From contig OZ020514.1 of assembly GCA_963971425.1 (NCBI GenBank), positions 24,788,602 through 24,852,601 on the forward strand: a stretch of 64,000 nucleotides of DNA. The letters are read 5' to 3'. Of the stretch, positions 12,434-22,888 are shown piece by piece; within the stretch, counting starts at the first letter, position 1, and every line of letters begins with the position of its first letter. Made by a program: the position numbers and the translations under genes. The notes under the pieces are model-generated. The model was not told the origin of the DNA, did not search any database, and saw only the letters and a program-made list of their open reading frames with translations. This DNA comes from Bryoerythrophyllum caledonicum (Eukaryota; Streptophyta; Bryopsida; Pottiales; Pottiaceae).

Positions 12434-12692
12434 TTACATTTTCAACAAATTTCTCTTTATAATATATACCCCTAAAATTCCTTGAGTATTTCTCACCAAA
12501 AAGTTAAAGCAAGAAGAAGAACGCCGGTCCGGGAAGGGGTTGGCGTGAATAAAGGGTCTATTCATTCCACCACTAAGACCATGCTTACTAGTCACCGTGT
12601 TGGGGAGGGCTTGGTTGTTTTCAATTTTGCGTTTGTGTAGTAGAATGGACATGGCATGTTGAATGGCAATGGTGTTAAGGTCGAGGCACCTA
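12434..12692 (-). mobile_element. LINE 3'-end fragment
   Basis: The minus strand reads LNTIAIQHAMSILLHKRKIENNQ, nearly identical to INTIAIQHVMSILLHKLKIENNQ in the plus-strand LINE tail at 45.85-45.92 kb. It is therefore the last ~85 codons and 3' flank of a 5'-truncated non-LTR retrotransposon of the same family as those at 16.6-17.9 and 45.2-46.2 kb. Confidence 0.75.
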
Positions 12693-13082
12693 AAACCGAC
12701 CAGTTAAGAGATATTCCACTGAAATTGGAGGTGTATTACTGGGGGGAGATTTTTCCTTGAAAGAGAAATAAGTGTTATGAGGAATGCAACTTCAAATTTT
12801 ATGTTTACTCTAATATTTAAATTACAATGAATTTTGAAAGCCAAAATGTTAGTAATACATATAACCGATATGTAGGTTCACCTAAAATCGATAATGAAGA
12901 AACTAACTCCTGTCCACTAACTTTTTCAAAACGGTTAACAAATACTGCTACTATTCCGTTAATGTAGTTTCCTCATGGCAACCATTACTTCACTAAAAGC
13001 CGACCATCTCCAAGACTAGAACTGCTAAGGGATGGTTCATGCACCCAATCTACTGGGAGTGCGATCTTAACTGAGAGAAAAA
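12693..13082. other. Spacer with three related accgacca words
   Basis: It holds ctaaaaccgaccag (12688), cacctaaaatcgataatg (12880) and aaaagccgaccatc (12995), similar words that may belong to an eroded element end. Nothing else is seen. Confidence 0.25.
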
Positions 13083-15815
13083 TCATGCCCATGCGCAACG
13101 GTCATTGGTAACGCATGCGGTCATTTCCAGATGCAACATGAGCGTTGAAAGCATGTCCTGTTTCGTCGGGGATGGGCTGCTTGTGTGGGGGGTGTGGCAA
13201 CGGTCGAATGGGTAGATTGCGATGGTGTTGGGGCGCTTGCGGGGGTGGGGGTGCATCGTAGAGGTTACATGGGTGACAAACCCCGGGAATTGAAGGTGAG
13301 TCGCGGTGACTTGTGGCTGCTGCGGGATGGGCACGGCCAGGTACGGATGCTGGACAGTCAGGGAGGCGAGGTGTGGCGTATTAGCAGACGGAGTCCAGAC
13401 CTCGTCAAATTTATCGCAGGCTGCTTGTGCGAAGTGGAGCGGGCTTGGTCTCCCTCGTTGCACCCCCGGGATTTGCTGCCCATGTACCCTCTCCGCTGCC
13501 CTCGTGAGCAAATCCGAAGCTCTGCGACCTTTCCGCGCCTCTCAGCGAGCCTCCTCCTCCGCCAACTGCATTGCGCGCTCCGCTTTGAGACGCTGCGCAC
13601 ATTCCTTCTCCGCTGTCTTGACTGCGCGTGCATGAGCTGCCTCCGCGACCCTTGCTTCTCTCATTGCGCGGGCTTCTTCGCGCTCCGCCTACTTCTGTGC
13701 ACGTGCCTCCGCCAACTCCGCAGCCCGGGCCTCTTTCGCCTTTTTCTCCTCCTCACGTTCAATCTCCTTTTGCTTTCTATGTTCTTGTTTTTTTTGTCGT
13801 GTTATCTCCTTCTGCCTTGCTGCGGCTGCTTTTGCCTCTTGTACGTGAGCAGCTGCGGAGATGTACTAGTCTGAGGTCAACATGATTGACTTACTGAAGT
13901 CCATGATGGGGTCGCCGTATCTTGCATTCACCCACGGTGCAACTGTTGGCAGGGTTAAGAAACTAGTGATTGATTCTACGCCATCTGGATCAGCTTCTAA
14001 TCCAATCACTTCGTCTGCAGTCGCGGGGTTCGATGGGTACGCGCCGACGAAGAACTGCTCCGCGTTGTAGTCTGGAACTTCGGCGAGGTCACCTTCGAGG
14101 TCGGTGGCACCTGCTTCAGGTATCTTAATGTCTCCCCCTTCCTCGGCTGTGCTATGCGCCTGCAAATCATCCCCTGCATGAGCTGAATTCCCTGCCTATG
14201 CTGGATCCTCTGTTGCGATGCTTTCTATAGCGCATCCGTTGTTGTCTCCATGCCCATGTTCTGCCTCTCCATCTAGGGCGGTGAAAACCTCTGATGGCAG
14301 TAGGTGTGAATCTACAGCATGGAAATTGAGTGAAAAAATTCCAGTAGCACTAAATCCCTTGCTTATGTTGCTCGCAGACAATGCTTTTCGTAGCGCTAGT
14401 GACACCCACTAGGCCAAAACATCCTTGGTGGCTGATTCGTTGAGGTTTCTACTATTCCAGAAGTCACGGCATTCTCTGAAATGTTGCTTGAAAGGCTTAA
14501 ACACTGACACATCTAATGGCTGAAGAGCATGTGATGTATGTGCAGGAAGAGTCCAGAAGTCTAAGCCTGCAGCGCTTGCTTCTCGGACCACATCCAACGT
14601 GACGTGACTATTGTGCCTACCAAGGATTAACAAATGCCGGTTTTCAAGGGAGATAGCACCTACCGTCCTCACACTAGCGATGAAGTGCGAAATCCAAGCT
14701 GAGAAGAGATAAGATGTCATCCATGCTCGTTGTTGCATGGCCATTGTCGCTCCAGCCTCACACTTCTCTATATAGTTTTGTCGAAAACACCTCCCACGAA
14801 AAATATAGAAAGATGGGATAGATGTACCTGACGCATTGATGCATACTAGAACTGACAACCACTCTCGTTGATTTGGCACAATACTATGAACATGACGTGC
14901 CCCCCTTCTTGCAATCACTATAGCGCCGCCATTTCTGCCCGCTTGTGCCCCTGATTCGTCGCAATTTCAAATCCTGTGAGGTGAGTACTGGTGCAAGGAA
15001 TTTAAGTGCTCCAAGTTCTCATAGAAACATCTTCCATTCTCTTCACATAGCCCTCTTGCGGGTGCTGATTCCAATGCTTGTGATACTCGCAGAGTGAGGT
15101 TGGGGTGCCGTCTCTTCGACCAACGCATCCAGCCATTCCCGGGGATACCATTCCGGAAAGGTGTCCATCTAGACTGTGTGATCTCGTACACCTTCATGCA
15201 AAGCGCTGATGGACTCAAACCATAGCCTCGGTCACACATCTGGATGAGGTAGTTCACAAGCTCCTCCTCCTCAGCCGGTTTCAAGATAGTGGGGGGTCCT
15301 TTCTTCCTTGAGGTGCGAATGCCGTAGCACCATTCCCTGAAAGTGGAGTATGAAATGTTGTAGGTGGCAGCTGCTTTTCTCATGGTCATTCCTCCATCTA
15401 CTGCTGCTAATGCCTCTCGCAATTGTTGATTTGTTCATAATCTTGTTCTCCTTTGTGTGTGTTGCAAACTCACCCTTTGACTCTCTAAACCCGTGTCCCT
15501 CGCTCTGGAATTTGGTAGGACTCTCCGGGAAGAGGAGGGATCGGTTCCGAAATCAGTACCTGCGAAGTCCTGAGAGAGGTCCTCGGGTTGAGACTGCAGA
15601 CTGCTCTCCTCGCGCCGTTCATGTCTGCCGCTCCTCCTCGCACTTGAACTCCTCGGGTTAGTGTACACCCTCACGGGCTCGCGTCGACTCAAGCCTCTTG
15701 TTTGGCCTCTGTTCGCTGCTCCACTCCTGCGTTCACTCCCCGGCCCGGAACCTGCTGGCATGAGCTCGGGTTGCTGCAAATTAAACAAATTCCACCCTGT
15801 GCACCCCTCGAACAT
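13083..15815 (-). pseudogene. Pogo-like (HTH_psq / CENP-B / DDE) transposase in one unbroken frame with seven stops
   Basis: One minus-strand frame runs from 15815 to 13083. In order it holds an Arg/Ser-rich lead, an HTH_psq-type helix-turn-helix (ALAAVDGGMTMRKAAATYN, then STFREWCYG), a CENP-B-type HTH (about 15290-15080), and a DDE core: NCDESGAQAGRNGG, LSVLVCINASG, LLILGRHNSHVT and THTSHALQPLD-like text. A long Lys/Glu/Ala/Arg coiled coil follows (about 13865-13430). The second catalytic Asp, in the family motif ILDGH, reads Gly here (ILGRH). The stops are TGA 15435, TGA 14967, TAG 14409, TAG 14196, TAG 13866, TAG 13689 and TGA 13542, and I needed no frameshift. Such transposases move Tc1/mariner-pogo elements by TA-targeted cut and paste. 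This copy is inactive. Confidence 0.9.
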
Positions 15816-16099
15816 CCCGCCTGTGCCGCTCCCGAACCTCTCCTCGCTGCACTGCCCAAACCTCCCGTCCTTGCACCCCCGAAATTCCCCTCGTAGTTCT
15901 CTGACTCGGAGTTTGATGACCCTGGCGATGTTGATGCAGGAGCTCGAGGTCTGTGTAATCCAATCGGGGAGTCGGAGTCCTCACTGCAGTCACTGTCTTG
16001 TGAATAATCAGTTTTGTACATGAGGTCGCCAGGGAACTCAGCCTCATTGTCATGCACGGGAAAGCTATGGAATTCTGCTGCGGCCACCCCTTCTACCAA
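15689..16099 (-). other. Acidic Ser/Gly-rich open frame overlapping the pogo leader
   Basis: This 136-codon minus-strand frame starts with ATG at 16099 and is rich in Asp/Ser/Glu (YSQDSDCSEDSDSP), then Gly/Ala. It uses a different frame from the pogo pseudogene. It could be an upstream exon of that transposase or chance in GC-rich sequence. I recognise no family. Confidence 0.25.
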
Positions 16100-16589
16100 C
16101 TGCAGATGCCATCAGCTCCTTGTCAGTGAGAGGAGGAATTTTGAAACTACAGCTGCAATTACGAGTAGGGTGAATTAGCCAAATTGAAACAAGTAGTTCA
16201 GGAATTGCGAATGAGTGACTGATGGTGGATTCGCATCTGCTTCATGTATGTTTTTATTAGCAAACAAGAAACTGAGATCACTCAGATCTGAATGGAATCA
16301 GGAAATGCCTAGAAGCCGTCAAGTTAAGTATGAATTATGGTTAATGACCATGTGTACCAACTGAATTTGCACTCACCATTTAAGGTCATTCTATGTACCC
16401 ATTCACGGCCGTCAAACTGCCCCATTACCAACCACACTTTCACTGATTTCAAACCAAGCCGCCTTCTTATTCTGGCAACAGAGCCAACATGCAACCATGA
16501 TCATTTATTATTAATCAAAGCTGCGAAATCACAGCTGACACACCCCAAGATGGCCACAGATCATACCCGTGACCGGATTCTCGCATAGT
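16100..16589. other. Spacer between pogo and LINE remnants
   Basis: Mixed-composition DNA with a short plus-strand ORF of no recognisable family. I could not find terminal inverted repeats for the pogo element here. Confidence 0.25.
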
Positions 16590-17854
16590 CTAAAGGGTGG
16601 TTATGTGTACCTGGTCGGCTATGGGTGCTTCAACCTTAATGTTATTGAAAGTGTGTGAAATTGTTTCGATGGAGATTTTAAAGGAATCTTCAAGGATTTT
16701 TATAGATGGGATTAAGCTGGTGGCAAAAGCACCAGCTGTGATTACAATAAGGAGGTCCACTTTCCATCCTAGGGCCATGATGTCATCAATAAGGGGTTGG
16801 TATTTATTTATTTTGATTTGAATTGTTTCTGGGGAGAATCTATCATTACAATATGTGAATCCGATGAATTGAATGGTATAGTATTGATTTATGTGGTCGG
16901 GTGCGGGGTCATTGTATGGTAGGCCTCGAACGCAATGTATGTCTCGTTTGAGTCTAGTATTACTATGACAACGTTGAGTAACACATGTACGTGGGAGTAG
17001 CCAAGGGGAGGACCGTATTTCCTTGTGGGTTGTTATTAAAGGTGCCGGCATTCATGAGGATAAAGCATCGTGATTTGTTATGGGAGGTAATTAGTTTTTG
17101 AATTTCCCATACCGCTTTGTTATGTCTTTTGACAATTAAGAAGTGTATGTGATGGTTTTGGCATTTTGAGTAGAACATGGAGCCATGTGTCGGGGTCTGT
17201 GGAAGTGCATACGGGGCATGTTATAGATGGGAATCTTTCTATTCCAAAGAAGAGTTGTTTTCGGGCGTTTTGCAAATATCGACCGGTCCGGAATTTGATG
17301 AGGCATGTTTTCTGTGAGTTAGAGATGATGGGATTCTTCCAAAAATTTGCAGAGATTTTATTGTCTATTTTGTTGTTGCCAACCCATTATTCTAAATTAG
17401 AGAAATTTTCTGCGATTGTGTCAAGGTTGTTATAGAGGTCTTGTTTTTTGAGATATTTGTTCAAGAATAAAACCGGGCCTTTATCAAGGGTATGTTCTTC
17501 AGAAGGCCAATCTTCTTTTTGGAAGTAGTATGGGGTAGCATGTGCATGTTCGTACGAGTCTTTGGCATTTTTATGCGATTTTTCGCAGCCCTCTTTTGCA
17601 AGTTTATCTTCTTGTTTGTTTCCATCAATATTGGCATGGGCTCTAACTTTGTGAAGGGTTGTTATATGTGTTCGATTTTGTAACATGTGGACCATCGACA
17701 TTAAATTACTTTGGTCGGGGTGGCTATTGTAGAGGGTAGGGTGTGTTATTTGGGTGTTTAGTAGATAAAGTGCATTGATACATTTAGTGAATATGTGTGC
17801 GGGTTCATTGTTGTATTTTGTTGTGATGATTTGTAGTGTTTTGTGTATGGCCAT
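16590..17854 (-). mobile_element. LINE (non-LTR retrotransposon) 3' half: RNase H, zinc-binding and C-terminal domains, degraded
   Basis: On the minus strand, 17854-17387 encodes an RNase H end with the motif KVRAHANIDGNKQEDKLAKEG. After an in-frame stop, 17385-16960 reads LIKFRTGRYLQNARKQLFFG, then the zinc-knuckle-like ITCPVCTSTDPDTWLHVLLK and, in another frame, VKRHNKAVWEIQKLI. 17051-16590 gives the C-terminal segment INKYQPLIDDIMALGWKVD and VITAGAFATSLIPSI. The same C-terminus is repeated at 45.6 kb. Reverse transcriptase and endonuclease are absent, so the copy is 5'-truncated as LINEs often are. Several frame changes show it is dead. Confidence 0.8.
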
Positions 17855-17879
17855 AAGTTATGCTCTAAGGATATTTTAG

Positions 17880-18655
17880 TGTGTGGAAATTACTCCATAG
17901 AGTACATCAAATAGTAGACCAAATACATTATACAATATCAATGATTACAACAAAATCTTCCTATAAGCATTTTTCCTATTCATAGTTGGATGCATTTGCA
18001 TTTTAATGTATGCATGTTTGTATTAATCATTGCATATACTTCATTACTTCAAATTGTTTTGGATATTTAAAACCCAAGTAAATATGCCCTAGCAATCTAC
18101 CTACAAAGTTAGGCATTGAACTTCCTTAAAATGATTTATAAACACTCACAAGAATGTGGTTTTTGGAAAACCTTCTACGCAAATTTTTTTTCTTCTACTA
18201 AATGAAAACCCCCCTAGAGAGCCGATATCCAAAGTCGAAATTCAAAAATAATGATTATTTTAGGAGATATTAACTCATTATTAATATAATCTGGCCAAAT
18301 TATAGTTTCATCCACTGTGGATGAGAATAGTCTGCGGATGGAAAAACAATCGGTGGTTGAAAAAACAGTCCGTGGACGAAAAACAATCTCTGGATGAAAA
18401 ATCATTCACGGATGACTATGGCTAAGTGTTAAAAATCATCACCAACACTATTAACCAACACTTAATGTTTGTAACCCGCTCCTTCTCTACTCTTCCAATT
18501 TTCTATAAAGTTTTTAAACGAATTTTTTTTAAATGATTTTGTAATGTAGGAAACGCATTAAAATGGTTGTTCTAATGCGTTGCAAAGCAAGGGCGAACTG
18601 CTATTGAACTTCTATAGATGCAAATGGGTGTGGAAATTACTCCATGGAGTAGACC
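17880..18655. other. Segment flanked by a direct repeat, possible decayed insertion
   Basis: The words gtgtggaaattactccat and agtagaccaaat occur near 17880-17925 and again at 18629-18650. Just inside the right copy, aatgcgttgcaaagcaag then ggcgaactgctatt resembles the 3' end of the Helitrons at 30.9 and 41.4 kb, but ends CTAT instead of CTAG. This may be an eroded Helitron relative; it has no coding capacity. Confidence 0.35.
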
Positions 18656-18774
18656 AAATTCTTGTATAGTTAGATGTGTATCGAAAAGTATATAAAGAGA
18701 CAAAAAAGTAGTATATTTTGACAGAGTAAAAATTTTGAAGTACGGAAATTTAACTTCTAAGGCATTAAAGTATA

Positions 18775-19718
18775 TCCCCTAAAGGAACAAGTCGCGAAAA
18801 TGGGCTTTTAGAAAGTTTGGTCAAGTTCCTATGGTGTCAATTTACAACATTCCTCTTTGAAATTTCAACTATTGAAAGGCATTACCGGTACCTTAGTGGG
18901 AAAACAACTTATTCTTAAATTGGACATTTGATGAAAAAGCTATAGGGTTTTGAATTTCAAATGGGGAAAGCGTGCACCTTGGGCACCTCCAAAAACTTTT
19001 GCTAGGTTACTCTATTGAAAGTGAGATTTTCAATACTCGCAAGTAATATTGTTTCCCTTAGTATTGTTAAAAGAACTCTTGTCTTTGGTGAAAAATAGCA
19101 TACCAATCCAAGTCAAACATTTTCACACATTCTCACTCATTGTTGGGCAAGGTACCAAAAAATCTTGTTCATTTCCACGGAAAATCTAGATATCTTTTTA
19201 TTTTTTATTTTTTATTTTTTCCACATTAATATGTGGTGTAAACCTTCTTACTGACCATTTGGATTATCAATCTAAAATATATTAAGTTCACAAAAAATAA
19301 AAGTTTGAATTGGCAAATTTTGAATCTCTATCCCTTGCACAGTTGTTTTGAATATGCTACACCTATCCTCTACCTCTAAAAATTGGTGTAAAGGGAAGTA
19401 ACATCATGCTTAACAAGATGGTAATGGATTTAGACCTTGTGTAGTGCAAACTTTGACACTAGGTAAAGTCAAAGTCTGCTGATCCACTAAACGGAGTGAA
19501 GAAAATGAACCATTTGCTTCACTTCAAACACTATAATCGTTGAATCTGTGTAGTCAAAGTTTATGAGATTATGTAAACATATTATCTAATGAGTCTTAAT
19601 TGAGATCCTACGGTTAGAACAAGAAATCAAAGTTTTGGTTTCCTTCTTTGTTCATTGCACTAGAATCCAACAATTTTGAAGTGTTTTGGGTGTAAAACAG
19701 GTACAGTACCTTAGGGAA
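18775..19718 (+). repeat. Dispersed repeat family R, copy 2 (plus orientation)
   Basis: Best-preserved plus-strand copy: about 0.94 kb, opposite in orientation to the copy at 6773-7710. It includes gaatttcaaatggggaaagc, caaaaacttttgctag, cacattctcactcattgttg, cctctaaaaattggtgt and cactagaatccaac. Non-coding; copies are also found at 28, 30.7-31.9 and 57-60.8 kb. Confidence 0.8.
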
Positions 19719-19859
19719 TAATACAGACATGTTGTATGAGTAGGGACTGAGGAGGCGTTTCAAATGGGGGTAATTTTTAGAAATGCTTAATTATATTCAA
19801 AAAGCATAAATTGGTTGAGGTTATGTATGATTTAGTGCCATGGGCACTATCAAAAAATT

Positions 19860-20112
19860 TCAAACCAAACTCGTAAAATTTGAAATACGTCTTCTCTACA
19901 TAAAACCTAGAAATCGTCATATTTTACACATTTTTCTTTTTCAACAACATGTAGTGAAAACCTTCTTACTCATAGTTTGGATTATCATTTGGAAACAAAT
20001 TTAGTTCACAAAAAAATAAAACGTGGAATGGCATTTTTTAAACTTGAGTATTTGCGCACTTGTTTTTAATATGCTACAGTTCCTTTCTACCTCTAAAAAT
20101 TGGTGTGTAGGG
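19860..20112 (+). repeat. Partial R repeat
   Basis: It carries caacatgtagtgaaaaccttcttac, a cacaaaaaaataaaacg stretch and ctacctctaaaaattggtg, all in R order. It follows copy 2 directly, so R is partly duplicated here. Confidence 0.6.
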
Positions 20113-20463
20113 AAATATCATCATAAGGTTGGAATTGGATATTTTGAGGTGCTTTTCTTTTAAATTTTTTTCTACAATAATTTTGTAATAGAACACATTG
20201 ATAAGTTAAAAAATTGGAACTATGCCACAAACTAACAATATAAAATACAGTAAATGGCGGTCTTTGCACAACTATATGAAAAAAAGTTTTTTTACTTGTC
20301 ATGCCCAAATTTCAAAGGCATGCAGTACATATCAATCTAAGACTATTGCTATAGTCACTTTAAAACGTGCATGCTATCTAATACAGTCTAATAATGCCGG
20401 AAGGTATAAAATAAAATCTATGTATTACTAATACGTGGACCGAAAATGCTCATGAGGCGTGGG

Positions 20464-21909
20464 TCAATTGTATGTGCTGAAACATGTAATGATGTGAAAT
20501 AGCCCTCGAGCGTCCTCTCGGCCTTTGTTGCAGACTCTGTCCATATACATATGAAATGTATTTGCAAATTTCTGATTTGAAAATACTACAGAACTCCGGG
20601 ATTTGCGTTGCAATTTCTCGTAGTCCATAGACATTGTCCGCCCGTTGATTCGTTGGGCTATCCGGGCCGTAGCATATTCCTCCGAAGCCATCGATAACTT
20701 CGGAATCATTTGCACATCTGCATTCGATTTGTGCAAGTGCGCAACCCGCGGATCTACCCACCATCGCCTTTGCAAAGTCTCGGCCATGTCTTCACGATTC
20801 GTCAATATATATAGAGACTACATTGGTTCAGTTACCTTCGTGGTCATGCCCCAATCGCATACTCCAATATACACTTGCGATTCATCTAGAGGGAAGTGGA
20901 GGTGGATATTGTCCGGAGACAAGTCGTTGTGGAGATTGTTGCTCTTGTGGACCTCGTTTATGATGCGCAACATCATCCACGCAAGCTCGGACCGTTTTGT
21001 GCAAAAACAAACCAACTAATGAGCTCAAATAACCTCATCCTCGCAGAATCACCCATAGTTCAAATGTACATAGACATCTTCACCATACTCAAAATCCAGG
21101 TTCAACATCTCTGAAATTGTCCCGCCATTCCACCAATACGTATAGCCTTTATACTTGTCCGGATGAATGGCCACGAATCAGATGACATCCGATTGTGGAA
21201 TCCTCACGGCCATCGACTCATTTTGATGCTCCACTTTTGCCAAGTCCGGCCGTGTCTCCGATTGGTTCGACAATTTCGCGGAAAATTCCCAGAATGGTTC
21301 AATGCCCAGAGCACCCTCAATGCGGACTTTGCAAATGGTGGCGTATCCATCTCTCCTATTGACATTGTCAATCCGTAAAACTGTGGTTGTTGGTGGAATG
21401 ACAAGCAGATGAGCTTTCCACAGCATGTCCTCTTGGTGCCCCTTCGTCCAGTTCCACCATCCCACGGAGCCACGCCTGTTTTGATTCTTGGGGAACGACT
21501 TCGTCTGGGCATCAAACAAATCGGCCTTGAACAGCACGTCGTTGAAATCCCCATCAGCTGCGCAATTGAACCTCTCAAACTTGATCAACAAGTTCTTGGC
21601 ATTCTAGAGTGCATCGTGCACTCTGGCATCTACGAACTTCAAAAACCCCCGCTTCTCGGTCTCTGTATTCCACACCGGAGCTTGAAGCGCGTCCATCATG
21701 TGCTGCCACATGTCCCTCCAAAACTTCTCGGGGCCCTCATCCCGATATTTGACGTACTTGCTCTCCAAGGATCGAAAAGTATTTTCCTCATAGAATCTGA
21801 TAATCAATTCTATAAGAAAAATCTTGCAAGACTCAATTGGAATGTCGTGGATGGAATGAAGCTTTGAACCAAAGTGCGCAACCTTTTGCTTCTTCTTGTC
21901 CTTCAGCAT
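20464..21909 (-). pseudogene. Protein-kinase-like gene remnant, one frame with six internal stops
   Basis: The minus strand reads protein-like from 21909 to 20464 in a single frame. An N-terminal region (KFWRDMWQHMMDALQAPVW) leads to WWNGGTISEMLNLDFEYGED and then LAWMMLRIINEVHKSNNLHNDLSPDNIHLHF and YIGVCDWGM. These fit the kinase catalytic loop (HxDLxxxN, as HNDLSPDN) and the DFG site (as DWG). The internal stops are TAG 21604, TGA 21178, TGA 21049, TGA 21025, TAG 21016 and TAG 20818. Each is one C-to-T or G-to-A step from Gln, Arg or Trp. The upstream part is hidden by the assembly gap. I believe it belongs to a divergent kinase-like family expanded in some non-seed plants; the substrate is unknown. 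Confidence 0.7.
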
Positions 21910-21987
21910 CTTTGTTCAACGTACGCCATAAAAGAGTGGTACAAGTTTTTAGAAAAACTTTTAAAAACGACAAAACTTCCCCCCCCC

Positions 21988-22187
21988 NNNNNNNNNNNNN
22001 NNNNNNNNNNNNNNNNNNNNNNNNNNNNNNNNNNNNNNNNNNNNNNNNNNNNNNNNNNNNNNNNNNNNNNNNNNNNNNNNNNNNNNNNNNNNNNNNNNNN
22101 NNNNNNNNNNNNNNNNNNNNNNNNNNNNNNNNNNNNNNNNNNNNNNNNNNNNNNNNNNNNNNNNNNNNNNNNNNNNNNNNNNNNNNN
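21988..22187. other. Assembly gap of exactly 200 N
   Basis: A run of 200 undetermined bases preceded by a homopolymer of C. The round number suggests a placeholder, so distance and linkage across it are uncertain. Confidence 0.99.
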
Positions 22188-22429
22188 CGATCGCCCCGAC
22201 ATCAGCAACCGATCAGACGGCCGATTGGTATAACACAATATTCATTATATTGAGAGATTAGAAGCCTCCCAAAATAATACAAAAAGTTTGTGTTGACCTA
22301 AATATGCAAATGTTTAGTGATTTGCACAATAACCTTTAAATACTATCTTCAAGTTTGGTGTCCACTAAAATGGGAGGTGCAGAATTATTTTCAATTTAAA
22401 ATCAGGCTAGAAGGAAATTGAACTACATT

Positions 22430-22820
22430 TTTAGCTTCAGTCGAGCTGAAGCAAGCAACACTTATAACTCCAAATATCATTCAAAAACCAAAGATCAAAT
22501 GTCAAGGCACAAAAAATGCATTTATCGAATCGAAGCACACTATCAGCTCGAGTCGAGCTGAATGTGGTCCAATAATTCCTATGCGATAAAACATTCACAA
22601 TAACAAATATCAAAGGGCAAATCGTTCAGCACAAAATTCACTACTCTCCAAGAAGAAAGCCATACACATTCAACTTGAGTCGAGCTGAATGTGCCCCATC
22701 AATTCCTATGCGATAAACCATTCAGCATAGCAAATAACAATATATCAAAACTCATAAATGTATTAATCTCCACAAGCAATGTGTGTACACTTTCAGCTCG
22801 ATTCGAGCTTATTTCATGCC
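22430..22820. repeat. Palindrome cluster on the 3' side of DUF7869 gene A
   Basis: Three clear and one partial inverted repeats with the core AGCTCGA-N-TCGAGCT: 22430-22452 (partial), 22553-22570, 22666-22695 and 22787-22812. Flanks read (ca)cattcag...ctgaatgtg, as in the larger cluster at 25.87-26.48 kb on the other side of the gene. Confidence 0.8.
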
Positions 22821-22888
22821 AACATATTTTGATCTCATACACACACTCTTGGATACTAGAGTAAGAGCAACATCTTTGTACTAAAAAA

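Noticed and set aside
13185..13885. Cys/Leu-rich plus-strand ORFs that look like membrane proteins
   Set aside because: They are the antisense of the Lys/Glu/Ala coiled coil of the pogo pseudogene; GAG/GCG codons read backwards give Leu, Cys and Arg.
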